From the NCBI GenBank assembly GCA_002482965.1, contig DLGZ01000069.1, positions 112,322 to 135,508 on the forward strand: a DNA stretch of 23,187 nt, given 5' to 3'. The notes beneath the pieces are model-generated. The model worked only from the letters and a program-made list of their open reading frames with translations. It was not told the origin of the DNA and made no database searches. The translations under genes were made by a program, and so were the position numbers. This document shows positions 1-7,355 of this stretch, piece by piece; position 1 is the stretch's first letter; each line of letters opens with the position of its first letter. The DNA is from Verrucomicrobiaceae bacterium UBA7681. Its GTDB lineage: Bacteria; Verrucomicrobiota; Verrucomicrobiia; Verrucomicrobiales; Verrucomicrobiaceae.

Positions 1-207
1 TCGTTGAACAATGATGCGGATAAGATTGGGGCGAAGATCCGGTTGGCTCAGCTTGATCGCATTCCTTACATGCTCGTTCTGGGTGAGAAGGAAGCCGCGG
101 CGCAGTGCGTGGCTGTGCGTCACAGCAAGAAGGGTGATCTGGGTGTGAAGCCGATTGCTGAGTTCCTTGCGGAGATTGCGGCGGAGGTGAAGGAGCGGAG
201 GTTGTAG
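1..207 (+). CDS. thrS: Threonyl-tRNA synthetase, C-terminal end (partial)
   Basis: This is the last 68 codons of a gene that enters from outside the window; the reading frame is open from base 1 and stops at TAG 205-207. The residues align by eye with the anticodon-binding domain at the end of bacterial ThrRS: a DKIGAKIR segment, then IPYMLVLGEKE, then VAVRHSKKGDLG, matching the family pattern KIR...VPYMLV.G.KE...V.VR....DLG. ThrRS charges tRNA-Thr in the cytoplasm, and this domain recognises the anticodon. Only the C-terminus is visible, so catalytic residues cannot be checked. It is followed directly by an intrinsic terminator, so it is probably the last gene of its transcript. Confidence 0.9.
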   Translation, partial: SLNNDADKIGAKIRLAQLDRIPYMLVLGEKEAAAQCVAVRHSKKGDLGVKPIAEFLAEIAAEVKERRL

Positions 208-224
208 GGCGCAGAGGTCAAGGG

Positions 225-271
225 GTGCTCAAGAGGTCAATGCTCAAAGCTTGACCGCCTTGAGCACTTTT
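225..271 (+). terminator. Intrinsic terminator of thrS
   Basis: The left arm 225-240 (GTGCTCAAGAGGTCAA) pairs with the right arm 251-267 (TTGACCGCCTTGAGCAC), with one bulge or mismatch, around a 10-base loop. TTTT follows at 268-271. It begins 17 bases after the thrS stop. Its position argues against a TTG start at 251 for the next gene, because that codon lies inside the hairpin. Confidence 0.75.
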
Positions 272-289
272 GTCATTAGTAGCGAAGAC

Positions 290-739
290 ATGCTGAAGGA
301 TTATTACTCCAGATGGAAGCGCCGAGTCCTTGATCGGTTCATCACGACTGCAGTATTGGCTCCCATCATGCTGGTGGCTGGCATGCTGTGGAATGGTTTT
401 GACTATTCCAATCCGGTCTTGTGGGTTGTTCTTTTGCTGGGAGTCGTGTTCTTCGTGATCGGGGTCCAGTTTGCGTGGTTGCTTTACTGTGAAGCTCCTT
501 CTGCCCCAACTCCTGCGCAGCTGAGGCAGCAGCAGTTTTTAGCGGTAGCCGACAGCGTGGATAGCCTGCCCGGAAAGATGTCTTTTCCTGATCTGTGCGA
601 AAAATTAGACGATAAGCAGACTCGCAAACTCTTGCATCAGCTGAATCAAATCCGGCCGGGAAAGCGGCATTTACGAAATGTGGTTGGAAATCTCACTTTA
701 ACACCTTTGCCAGCCCCAGCAGCTCCTTCACTCGAGTGA
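290..739 (+). CDS. Small two-pass membrane protein, unknown function
   Basis: I do not recognise this family. From ATG 290 it encodes 149 residues. A basic N-terminal segment (DYYSRWKRRVLDRF) is followed by two hydrophobic stretches at about residues 19-34 and 45-68 (TTAVLAPIMLVAGMLW and the region around WVVLLLGVVFFVIGVQFAWLLY), then a cytosolic-looking tail of about 75 residues rich in Gln, Lys and Arg. A frame-compatible TTG at 251 would add 13 residues but lies in the terminator hairpin, so ATG 290 is preferred. No Shine-Dalgarno sequence is visible. The last 47 bases overlap the 3' end of the opposite-strand MYG1-family gene. Codon use looks ordinary and the hydrophobic pattern is clear, so it is probably a real gene. 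Confidence 0.6.
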   Translation: MLKDYYSRWKRRVLDRFITTAVLAPIMLVAGMLWNGFDYSNPVLWVVLLLGVVFFVIGVQFAWLLYCEAPSAPTPAQLRQQQFLAVADSVDSLPGKMSFPDLCEKLDDKQTRKLLHQLNQIRPGKRHLRNVVGNLTLTPLPAPAAPSLE

Positions 740-1550
740 GCTCTGAAGCTGACGTCTTCGCCACAAAGCCGCGTGCGTGGGCGAAGTGGACGTCGGGTTG
801 TTTGTCGATGAGGGTGAAGTCGTAGAGTGGGTTGTCGTTGTGGCGGGAGAGGCCGTAGCCGGAGCCACGGCGGTCGGGGTAGATGAGGGCGGCGACGGTG
901 GTGGCTTTGCCGATGGTGGCGAGATAACGATCAATTCCGGCGGAGGGTTCGTCGGGGAGGGGATCGGTGCGGGGGAGGTAGAGGATTTCGTGGTCGTCGA
1001 TGGTCCAGATTTCGGCGTGCTGGGCGATGTAGTCGAGACGGGTGCGGAGTTCGCGGAGGTATTCGAGGAGGTCGGCGCCGATGTAGCTGAGGATTTCCCA
1101 GAGGGGCTCGCCGGGCTCCAGGCGTTTGGCTTTGGCAAAGCGACGCAGGACGGTGATGTCGATGGGGGAGTTGAGCTTGTTCATGGTGTTGCGGTCCACG
1201 CCGAGCCACTTGGCTGTGACGTTGGGGCCGCGGGTGTCGAACCATTCAGCGGGCTCCAGCCAGTCGCAGAACTGGCGGGCGTCTTCGTAAACGCCGAGAT
1301 GCTGGAGGACGAGGCTCAGGGCGCAGATGGGAGGGTGGTCGGCGGGGAATTGATGGTGGTCGAAGTTGTTGCGCTCCGGGGCGTGCTGGCCTCCGACATC
1401 GACGACGGCGATGGTGGGATCGGCGAGATCCTCTGCGGTGGGTTCGCGGCGCACGATGGGCACGCGGTGCACGGCGGCGAGGAGGCTGCAGGCGAGGAGT
1501 TCGTCTTTATGGGAGCCGCCGGGGTGGGTGAGGATGAGGGTCAGAGACAT
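693..1550 (-). CDS. MYG1 family protein (DHH-like metal-dependent hydrolase fold)
   Basis: The 285-residue product carries the MYG1/UPF0160 signature: an N-terminal THPGGSHKDE motif (residues 8-17, family form TH.G.FH.DE), DVGG at 51-54 and FDHHQF at 63-68. These His and Asp residues resemble the metal ligands of DHH phosphoesterases. Eukaryotic MYG1 has been described as a 3'-5' RNA exonuclease; the bacterial role is poorly known. ATG 1550 is chosen because the HPGG motif normally sits close to the N-terminus; a TTG at 1580 would add 10 residues. No Shine-Dalgarno is present; the bases before the ATG are pyrimidine-rich. Its 3' end overlaps the convergent membrane-protein gene by 47 bases. 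It appears monocistronic. Confidence 0.82.
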   Translation of the reverse strand: MSLTLILTHPGGSHKDELLACSLLAAVHRVPIVRREPTAEDLADPTIAVVDVGGQHAPERNNFDHHQFPADHPPICALSLVLQHLGVYEDARQFCDWLEPAEWFDTRGPNVTAKWLGVDRNTMNKLNSPIDITVLRRFAKAKRLEPGEPLWEILSYIGADLLEYLRELRTRLDYIAQHAEIWTIDDHEILYLPRTDPLPDEPSAGIDRYLATIGKATTVAALIYPDRRGSGYGLSRHNDNPLYDFTLIDKQPDVHFAHARGFVAKTSASELTRVKELLGLAKVLK

Positions 1551-1647
1551 GGGGGGCTGAAGCGGAGCGCATGCCGACAAGAGATCAAGGAATAGTCAAG
1601 CAGGGCAAGGCGCGATGCCTGACCCAGCATGCTTGTCTTAACGTCCT

Positions 1648-2313
1648 TTAATGCTGCGCTGCTGCGGGCTGGATCACGGGCTTGACGTAGCCCTCGATCT
1701 TGTAGGTCTTGCGGGTTGTCTGACCTTTGAGGGTGGTGATCTCTTCAAACTCCACGGACAGCCAGCCGAATAGGCGAGTGCCTGCCTTGAACTGATCGCT
1801 TTTCAGCCGAACCGCTTTCTTCGTGATGCGCCACTGCAGGTTTTCTCCTGGAATGGTCATGGGATAGGTGGAGTCGAAGGCGCAGGTGATCTGCTTTTTG
1901 TCGTCGATCTTCACCGTCAACATACTCGCATAAGCGGGCATGCCGCCGGTGATCACCAGTTCCACGCCTTGTCCGCGCAGGGTCGCATCGCAGAATGACA
2001 TGACGTGCTCTCCTTGGTGGGTGGAGATGCAGTTGGCCGTGTGCTCGATCTTGCTGACGCTTTTGCGGTTTGCCGGACCGCCTGCGATGGTGTCTTCCAA
2101 ATGGCCGTCTTCGTGCTCGATGATGTGCCAGGGGTAGGATGCCTCCTTTGATCTGAAGAAGTCGGAATCGAGGCTGCTGTCCATGATGACCGCAGCGGTC
2201 AAGGCATCGGCGGAGCGATCCGCAGGTGTCTGTGACTTGGTCTGACTCTTCACCGCTATCAAGAACCCGACGCAGCAGGTGAAGCATGCTGCTGCGAATC
2301 GGGTTCTCATCAT
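1648..2313 (-). CDS. Secreted protein of unknown function
   Basis: The 221-residue product starts with two Met codons, a short basic segment (MMRTR) and a hydrophobic stretch (FAAACFTCCVGFLIAV), consistent with a signal peptide; cysteines at residues 10, 13 and 14 leave open a lipoprotein-like or disulfide role. The mature part is soluble, mixed alpha/beta, with HIIEHEDGHLEDT near residue 63 and a C-terminal beta-rich half (FGWLSVEFEEITTL). I do not recognise a domain. It begins 18 bases after the stop of the saccharopine-dehydrogenase-like gene on the same strand, so the two may be cotranscribed, but no functional link is evident. Confidence 0.65.
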   Translation of the reverse strand: MMRTRFAAACFTCCVGFLIAVKSQTKSQTPADRSADALTAAVIMDSSLDSDFFRSKEASYPWHIIEHEDGHLEDTIAGGPANRKSVSKIEHTANCISTHQGEHVMSFCDATLRGQGVELVITGGMPAYASMLTVKIDDKKQITCAFDSTYPMTIPGENLQWRITKKAVRLKSDQFKAGTRLFGWLSVEFEEITTLKGQTTRKTYKIEGYVKPVIQPAAAQH

Positions 2314-2331
2314 GAGCGGGGTATGAGCGGA

Positions 2332-3540
2332 TTACTCGCCTGGCAGCGGCTCTGTGGGCCAGGTCTCCAGCCATGGGAGGCCGTAGGCGTTCAGATCGGC
2401 CATGAAGGGATCGGGATTGAGCTGCTCGACGTTCCAGACGCCGGGCTGCCGGTACTCGGCTGGATTGGTAAGGAGCTGGCGGGCAGCGATCATGGCGGGG
2501 ACGCCGGTGGTGTAGCTGACGCCTTGGGAGTTGGTTTCGGCGTAGCACTCCTGATGGTCGCAGATGTTGTAGACGTAGTAGCGCAGCGGATTGCCGTCCT
2601 TGCCGGTGCCTTCAATCCAGTTGCCGATGCAGGTCTTGCCCTTTGTATCCGCGCCGAGGGTGCCGGGTTCGGGGAGAAGGGTCTTGAGGAATTCGATGGG
2701 GATGATGTCCATGCCCTTGTGCTTCACCGGATGGATGCCGGTCATGCCGACGTTCACGAGGACTTCCATGTGCTTGATGTAGGCATCGCCAAAGGTCATC
2801 CAGAAACGCGCGCGGCGCATGGGGATGTGCTTGGTGAGGGATTCCAGTTCCTCGTGGTAGAGGCAGTAGATGTTTTTCGGGCCGATGCCGGCTGGGAAGG
2901 GGAAGCTGCGCTTGATTTCGAGCGGCTTGGTCTCCACCCACTTGCCATCTTCCCAGTAGCGACCGTTGGCGGTGACTTCGCGGAGGTTGATCTCGGGATT
3001 GAAATTGGTGGCGAAGGCCTTGCCGTGGTCGCCTGCGTTGCAGTCGAGGATGTCGAGGGTGTCGATCTTTGAGAAGTGGTGCTTCAGTGCGTAGGCGGTG
3101 TACACGTTTGTCACGCCGGGGTCAAAGCCGCAGCCGAGGAGGGCGGTGAGGCCCGCCTTCTTGAACTTGTCTTGGTAGGCCCACTGCCAGTGGTACTCAA
3201 ACTTCGCCACGTCACGCGGCTCGTAGTTCGCGGTGTCGATGTAATGCACGCCGGCTTCGAGGCAGGCGTCCATGATGGTGAGATCTTGATACGGTAGCGC
3301 GACATTGATGACGACTTCGGGCTTGTAGCTCTTCAGCAGCTTGACCAGCTCCGGGACATTGTCTGCATCGACGGCGGCGGTTTGGATCGGGCGCTTCAGC
3401 TCTGCGGCGATGCTGTCGCACTTGGATTTCGTGCGGCTGGCCAGCATGATCTCGCCGAACACCTCGGGAAGCTGGGCGCATTTATGAACGACAACGCGGC
3501 CAACGCCGCCGGCTCCGATGATGAGGACTCTGTGTGACAT
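2332..3540 (-). CDS. Saccharopine dehydrogenase family, carboxynorspermidine synthase-like
   Basis: The 402-residue product begins MSHRVLIIGAGGVG, a Rossmann NAD(P)-binding loop with GAGGVG at residues 9-14. It continues with VVINVALPYQDLTIMDACLE and GVHYIDTANYEP, then LLGCGFDPGVTNVYTAYA, all typical of saccharopine-dehydrogenase-fold enzymes. The length near 400 and the GCGFDPGVTN and LDILDCNAGDHG blocks fit carboxynorspermidine dehydrogenase (synthase), which reductively condenses aspartate semialdehyde with a diamine in the alternative spermidine/norspermidine pathway. The partner decarboxylase is not in this window. Start ATG 3540 is chosen because the nucleotide loop lies right after it; longer in-frame starts add a low-complexity leader. 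No Shine-Dalgarno is visible. A lysine-pathway saccharopine dehydrogenase is the main alternative. Confidence 0.85.
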   Translation of the reverse strand: MSHRVLIIGAGGVGRVVVHKCAQLPEVFGEIMLASRTKSKCDSIAAELKRPIQTAAVDADNVPELVKLLKSYKPEVVINVALPYQDLTIMDACLEAGVHYIDTANYEPRDVAKFEYHWQWAYQDKFKKAGLTALLGCGFDPGVTNVYTAYALKHHFSKIDTLDILDCNAGDHGKAFATNFNPEINLREVTANGRYWEDGKWVETKPLEIKRSFPFPAGIGPKNIYCLYHEELESLTKHIPMRRARFWMTFGDAYIKHMEVLVNVGMTGIHPVKHKGMDIIPIEFLKTLLPEPGTLGADTKGKTCIGNWIEGTGKDGNPLRYYVYNICDHQECYAETNSQGVSYTTGVPAMIAARQLLTNPAEYRQPGVWNVEQLNPDPFMADLNAYGLPWLETWPTEPLPGE

Positions 3541-3657
3541 GAGGGGGGAAAGGGGAATGACGAAATTTGAATGTGAAATGCCGAAAATGGCGGGAGGGCG
3601 AGTGTAGCATTCATGGGGGGAATGCAAGCGACGGAAATGGTGGGATGAGGCGAGTGC

Positions 3658-3757
3658 AAGGAGCGGGACTTGCCAAGTCCCGGCTTGGAAACGCACCGTA
3701 AACCTGGCCGATCTCCACCCTTCTTAATTCCACGGTACTTGGCAAGTGCCGCTCCTT
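3658..3757. repeat. REP-like palindromic doublet
   Basis: Two palindromes sit head to head. The first, CGGGACTTGCCAAGTCCCG, pairs perfectly around one central base. The second, CGGTACTTGGCAAGTGCCG (from about 3733), pairs with one G-T. Including flanks, arms 3658-3678 and 3737-3757 are inverted copies with one mismatch in 21 bases. The arrangement resembles REP/BIME elements. It lies in the 224-base spacer just past the stop of the downstream SPFH gene, where it could also protect or terminate that mRNA. No transposase is nearby. Confidence 0.7.
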
Positions 3758-3764
3758 GGGGGCT

Positions 3765-4700
3765 TTACAGCCTTACCGGAGGCGTATCGCCATCACGCCT
3801 CGAAGGCTGCGCGGCGAGCAAGTCGGTCAGCAGTCCGCTGCTTGTTCCTGGCATCAAGGTCACCGTGGCTTTGCCGTTGATGATCTTCTGCGCTTCGAGC
3901 ACGTCGAAGACGGCCTGGGAGACGTCGGGATCGGTGGAGATGTCGCGCAAGGCGTCGCCGACGATCTGCGGGCGCACGGCGGCGGCTTTGGCGAGTTCGA
4001 TGGCTGCGGTTTTTTCGGCGGTGCTGGTGATGACGCTGACTTGATTGACACCGTCCTGCTTGATGGCGGAGGTGACCTGACGCAGGCGGTTGACGACCTT
4101 GCTTTCGATCTGCTTGATCATCTTCGCATCGCGGAAGTGAACCTTGCGGATGTAGACGCTGCCCAGCTTGAAGCCCCATTCGTGAGACTTCGGCGTGACT
4201 TCGCTGCGCACGGTGTCGCTCATCACATGGCGGTTCACGAGCATGTCGGCCAGCGGCATGTTGCTCAGGCAGCGCACGGTGGAGTTGCTGACGTTGGCGG
4301 AGAGGGATCCGCTGGGGTCGGTGTTTTTGAACAGGAAGGAAACCGGATCACTGACAAACATTTCATACCAGATGCCGATACCCATGGGGGCACCTTCTTC
4401 GGAGTTCACCGGCTGGCTGCGCAGGTAGCTTTGGTCCAGCCGCATGTCGACCACCTGGCATTTGCCCAGCCAGTTGACCAGAAAGGCCGATGCTCCCAGC
4501 TTGGCTGGCAGGAAGTGAAGCCCGGCTTCATCGATGGTGCCGATGACTTTGCCAAAGAGGATGTACACCTGGCTGCGGCGCTCCTGCACGATGGCGTACA
4601 ATCCGGCGATGCGGCCGATGTAAAGGATTAGCGGCACCGCAATGCTGCAGCCAATGAAGGTGAGGGCGGCGGCGAGGAGGAAATGGGAAAAGGTGTCCAT
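3765..4700 (-). CDS. SPFH/band 7 domain membrane protein (second of pair)
   Basis: The 311-residue product has an N-terminal hydrophobic anchor (about residues 6-36), then a segment of SPFH type (LYAIVQERRSQVYILFGKV... followed by EAGLHFLPAK), a central DVSNSTVRCLSNMPLADM-like region and a helical Ala/Lys-rich part (AEKTAAIELAKAAAVRP near residue 230) typical of the flotillin/stomatin/HflC coiled region. SPFH proteins oligomerise at the inner membrane and scaffold proteases or lipid domains. It starts 32 bases downstream of a longer SPFH gene on the same strand, so the two are likely one operon and one hetero-oligomer, as for HflK-HflC. It is too divergent to name hflC. No protease gene lies next to it. 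Confidence 0.75.
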   Translation of the reverse strand: MDTFSHFLLAAALTFIGCSIAVPLILYIGRIAGLYAIVQERRSQVYILFGKVIGTIDEAGLHFLPAKLGASAFLVNWLGKCQVVDMRLDQSYLRSQPVNSEEGAPMGIGIWYEMFVSDPVSFLFKNTDPSGSLSANVSNSTVRCLSNMPLADMLVNRHVMSDTVRSEVTPKSHEWGFKLGSVYIRKVHFRDAKMIKQIESKVVNRLRQVTSAIKQDGVNQVSVITSTAEKTAAIELAKAAAVRPQIVGDALRDISTDPDVSQAVFDVLEAQKIINGKATVTLMPGTSSGLLTDLLAAQPSRRDGDTPPVRL

Positions 4701-4732
4701 AACAAAAGAGTGTTTGGGTCTTGGTTCCTGGG

Positions 4733-5722
4733 TTAGTCGCGACGGGTTTCGACGAAGACCTGGCTGGCTTTGTCGAAGAGGGCGAGACGGACGTTGCGCA
4801 CGTAGGAGCGCAGGGCGGCGCTGCCGCGTGACTTCAGATCGAGGAGCTGCATGGCCAGTCGCTTCAGAGGCTCTACCTCCGCCTGCGCTTTCAGCGTTTC
4901 GATTTCCACCGCACGCTGGGATTGAACGATTTTTTGGTCGGCGCTGGCCTGCGCGAGGCTGATGTCGGAGGACACTTGATTGTAGGCGGTGTTGATCGCA
5001 GCCAAGGCCGACTCCACCTCATGGGGTGGGTCGATGCCGGTGATCAATGAGGCATCCAGAACAATGCCGTAGCGTGCTGAAGAACTCTGGCATTCGCTGT
5101 CCATGTGCTCATTCAGATCACGCATGTTTTTGCGGATGTCGTTGATCGAAATGCCGATGGTGGAGGCCGCGCCCGGATGCTCGGGGTCCACATTGGGATC
5201 AGGCGGCGCTTCAAAGGTGGCGATGCGCTCACGCAGCACGCTGACGAAGTAACCCATCACATGCGCATAGGCATTCTTCACCCCGAACACGAAGGCGTAG
5301 AGATTGCGCTCTGCGACCCGAAAGCGGATCTGCCCGTTGAGCCCGACATTGAGCTGATCCTTCGTCACTGCATCCAGGATGCTGCCCTGGCTGTTGGCGG
5401 AGGGATCATCGGGGTCCCAAGCCATGTTGACGGTGCTGGTGGCGATGTCCACTTTGAACACCTTCTCCCACGGCCATTTGAAATACGGCCCGCCCGGCTG
5501 AATGACGCGCACTTGCGGGTAGTCGTAGCGCTGCTTCTGCGCCGGGGTGAGCATGTCAGAAATGGTGTCATCATTCGTGCTGAGATCGTGCACCCGCTGC
5601 GCACGGCCGAAGGAGGTTTTGACCGCACGTTCGTTTTGATTCACCGTATAAAACCCGGCGATCAGGTAACGCATGAGAAACCAGACGAGGAATCCAACAA
5701 AACAGCCGAAGGCAGTGGACAT
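4733..5722 (-). CDS. SPFH/band 7 domain membrane protein (HflK-like, first of pair)
   Basis: The 329-residue product has a single N-terminal membrane segment (about residues 4-24), followed at once by the HflK-type opening GFYTVNQNERAVKTSFGR. Then come GGPYFKWPWEKVFKVDIAT, the typical G.....PW....V region, a TKDQLNVGLNGQIRFRV segment, and a long helix rich in Ala, Gln and Glu (about residues 255-295, ASADQKIVQSQRAVEIETLK). It is the first gene of a two-gene minus-strand unit. The eleven bases before the ATG are pure pyrimidine (CTCTTCCTCCT) rather than a Shine-Dalgarno. An insertion around residues 45-65 (STNDDTISDMLTPAQKQRYD) separates the two halves of the early SPFH domain. Confidence 0.82.
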   Translation of the reverse strand: MSTAFGCFVGFLVWFLMRYLIAGFYTVNQNERAVKTSFGRAQRVHDLSTNDDTISDMLTPAQKQRYDYPQVRVIQPGGPYFKWPWEKVFKVDIATSTVNMAWDPDDPSANSQGSILDAVTKDQLNVGLNGQIRFRVAERNLYAFVFGVKNAYAHVMGYFVSVLRERIATFEAPPDPNVDPEHPGAASTIGISINDIRKNMRDLNEHMDSECQSSSARYGIVLDASLITGIDPPHEVESALAAINTAYNQVSSDISLAQASADQKIVQSQRAVEIETLKAQAEVEPLKRLAMQLLDLKSRGSAALRSYVRNVRLALFDKASQVFVETRRD

Positions 5723-5870
5723 AGGAGGAAGAGGTTGCTGGTGGGGAGAGTCCGAAGGAATGCGGAGATGCCAACTACAAACGGGCGAGAGGGTTGGAAT
5801 TCAGATGAGGGGGCGGGGTACTTTGCCGCTTGACCCCGGGCGCTGTACGCGGCAACTGCGGGAACCAACT

Positions 5871-6413
5871 ATGAAGAATGTTTTCCTGTTTCTACTGCTC
5901 ACGAGTGCGGTGTCCTTGATGAGCTGTGCCACGTCCTCCAAGCCCCAGCGCCAGCCGGTGGCGGGTGGAGAGAGGTTCTCCTTTCCCAGCCAGCGCATCT
6001 CGTTCTTCCTGCCAGACGGCTGGAAGACGCTGCCCAAAACCAAGGGCGAAGGACGTCTGCTGGGAGCAGCACATGATAATGGCGAGCAGCCCGGTGGGAT
6101 CGTCTTTGCCCTGATCACTGCGCCTGACACAAGTCATGCCAGCGTGAAGGATCCCTATTTCACCAAAGATTTTCAGCGCGCATGGAGCCAGAAGGGCTTC
6201 ACCAAGTTCAGCAAGCCTCAGCTGGTGACCGTGGGCGGACGTGAGGCGATGCGCTTCGAGATGCAGAAGCCGGGCGCGAACCAGTCGCTGCTGAACTACA
6301 CGTTCCTGGACAGGGGGCAGATGATCGGCCTGCTGTTTGCCTATTATGGCATGCCGGTGACGAAGGGACCTGCGGTGCAGAGGATTGTGGATTCGTTCTC
6401 GATCGGGCGGTAG
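5871..6413 (+). CDS. Small lipoprotein, unknown function
   Basis: The 180-residue product begins MKNVFLFLLLTSAVSLMSC: a basic start, a hydrophobic core and a lipobox LMSC with the lipidated Cys at residue 19. Ser follows shortly after (CATSS), so outer-membrane targeting is plausible by the usual rule, although that rule is untested in this phylum. The mature domain (FSFPSQRISFFLPDGWKTLP onward, ending AVQRIVDSFSIGR) has the shape of the small alpha/beta domains that read as 'F.LP.GW...' and end in 'I..SF', similar in outline to DUF1795/PsbP-like proteins; this assignment is tentative. It is divergent from the SPFH pair with 148 bases between starts. A 7-bp inverted repeat (TTGCCGC 5823-5829 with GCGGCAA 5849-5855) lies in its leader. 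Confidence 0.72.
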   Translation: MKNVFLFLLLTSAVSLMSCATSSKPQRQPVAGGERFSFPSQRISFFLPDGWKTLPKTKGEGRLLGAAHDNGEQPGGIVFALITAPDTSHASVKDPYFTKDFQRAWSQKGFTKFSKPQLVTVGGREAMRFEMQKPGANQSLLNYTFLDRGQMIGLLFAYYGMPVTKGPAVQRIVDSFSIGR

Positions 6414-6761
6414 GTGGGGAGAACATCAGATGGGGAGACGGTGATGGCGGGAGTCGGTGCTAGCAGCTTCTAGCTGCGCAACCGCCGTCCACATTGGCGA
6501 CGCGAGCATGCTGGCATCTTTGGAGTGCGGCTGCGGTAGCTGCCGCTTTCGAACGTCTCGTGGCACACGTAAGCTGCTCGGTTTTCGAAGGATCACCAGG
6601 CTGCCGCATTTGAGCGTTCTGCGATAGGCGGGTGCCACCGAGTCCGTCGAAAGCGGTAGCTTCGTTCGTTCCTCACTGCGCAACCGCAGTCCATATCAGA
6701 GTAGGCGGCTTCTGCTAAAGCGACGAAGGGCTGTCTGGGTCTCTCTGCGCGACCGCAGTCC
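6414..6761. repeat. Gene-free block of dispersed inverted and direct repeats
   Basis: No credible gene is present. A 17-base unit CTGCGCAACCGCAGTCC occurs at 6676-6692, with one-mismatch copies at 6474-6490 and 6745-6761, and an imperfect inverted copy at 6522-6536. A second pair, TAGCTGCCGCTTTCGA (6537-6552) and the inverse of AAGCTACCGCTTTCGA (6647-6662), lies just inside. So 6522-6692 has imperfect terminal inverted repeats, as in a small non-autonomous element or decayed palindromic repeat. It ends directly at the T-tract of the ATP synthase terminator. Confidence 0.6.
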
Positions 6762-6796
6762 AAAAAAAAGACCATGAGATGGAAATCTCATGGTCT
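6762..6796 (-). terminator. Intrinsic terminator of the ATP synthase operon
   Basis: On the minus strand, the 12-bp perfect stem AGACCATGAGAT / ATCTCATGGTCT (6785-6796 with 6769-6780) closes a 4-base loop and runs into eight or more T residues (6769-6762). It starts 26 bases after the atpC stop. This is a textbook Rho-independent terminator and marks the 3' end of the operon. Confidence 0.92.
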
Positions 6797-6822
6797 GCTG
6801 AGCGGAGCGAGGATCGCTGAAA

Positions 6823-7239
6823 TCAGATGGTCCTGCGCTTGCGCTTGATGTTGAGGTGGATCGTGGCGCGCTGGATGGCTGCCATGGCGGCGGCGACTTC
6901 TTCCTGCTGCTCGCCGGGCTTGAGGGTTTCAAGGGCCTTCTTGGCGCGGGCGATGGCTTCTTCGGCGGCCTTTTCGTCGATCTTCTCAGAGTCGATGGCG
7001 GCATCGGTGAGGATGCGGGTGACGGAGCCGGTGACTTCCACCAAGCCTTCGCCGACGGCGAGTTCAATCGTTTTGCCGCCCTTGGTGATGCGCAGCTCTC
7101 CGGGGACCAGGGTGGTCACGAGGTTGCTGTGCGCGGGCAGGACGCCCATTTCACCCTCATACCCCGGAAGCACGACGGTATCGACCTCATCGGAGTAGAT
7201 GCGGGCTTCAGGGGTGACGATTTCTAGTTTGAGGGGCAT
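6823..7239 (-). CDS. atpC: F-type ATP synthase epsilon subunit
   Basis: The 138-residue product has the epsilon layout: an N-terminal beta-sandwich (MPLKLEIVTPEARIYSDEVDTVVLPGYEGEMGVLPAHSNLVTTL, with the G..G.LP.H block at about 29-37) and a C-terminal two-helix region (EKAAEEAIARAKKALETL-like). Epsilon belongs to the F1 central stalk, linking gamma to the c-ring and inhibiting ATP hydrolysis. It is the last gene of the operon, 116 bases after atpD; that spacer carries heptamer repeats on both sides. The helix region is slightly Ala/Lys-rich but otherwise ordinary. No Shine-Dalgarno precedes ATG 7239. Confidence 0.95.
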   Translation of the reverse strand: MPLKLEIVTPEARIYSDEVDTVVLPGYEGEMGVLPAHSNLVTTLVPGELRITKGGKTIELAVGEGLVEVTGSVTRILTDAAIDSEKIDEKAAEEAIARAKKALETLKPGEQQEEVAAAMAAIQRATIHLNIKRKRRTI

Positions 7240-7249
7240 GTCTGGGGAA

Positions 7250-7281
7250 ATTTATGATTTACGATTTATGATTTATGATTT
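7250..7281. repeat. ATTTAYG heptamer tandem repeat, copy 1
   Basis: Four consecutive heptamers ATTTATG, ATTTACG, ATTTATG, ATTTATG plus a trailing ATTT run without gaps in the atpD-atpC spacer. The 18-base core ATTTATGATTTACGATTT recurs exactly at 9733-9750 and inverted at 7326-7343. It is sharply AT-rich against a GC-rich background. Confidence 0.85.
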
Positions 7282-7315
7282 GGCCCGGAGGACGATGATT
7301 CATGAGGTTTGAAGT

Positions 7316-7343
7316 CATCAATCAAAAATCGTAAATCATAAAT
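7316..7343. repeat. Inverted heptamer repeat, copy 2
   Basis: Read on the minus strand, this is ATTTATG, ATTTACG, ATTTTTG, ATTGATG, two exact and two degenerate heptamers. Its first 18 bases are the exact inverse of 7250-7267, so the atpD-atpC spacer can fold into an 18-bp AT-rich stem with a 58-base loop. Confidence 0.8.
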
Positions 7344-7355
7344 ACAGCGTAGCTG

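Noticed and set aside
251..289. TTG start for the membrane-protein gene
   Set aside because: The codon lies inside the terminator hairpin of thrS; ATG 290 is better placed.
777..1595. Open frame antisense to the MYG1-family gene
   Set aside because: Low-complexity Gly/Val/Asp/Glu product opposite a gene with clear motifs.
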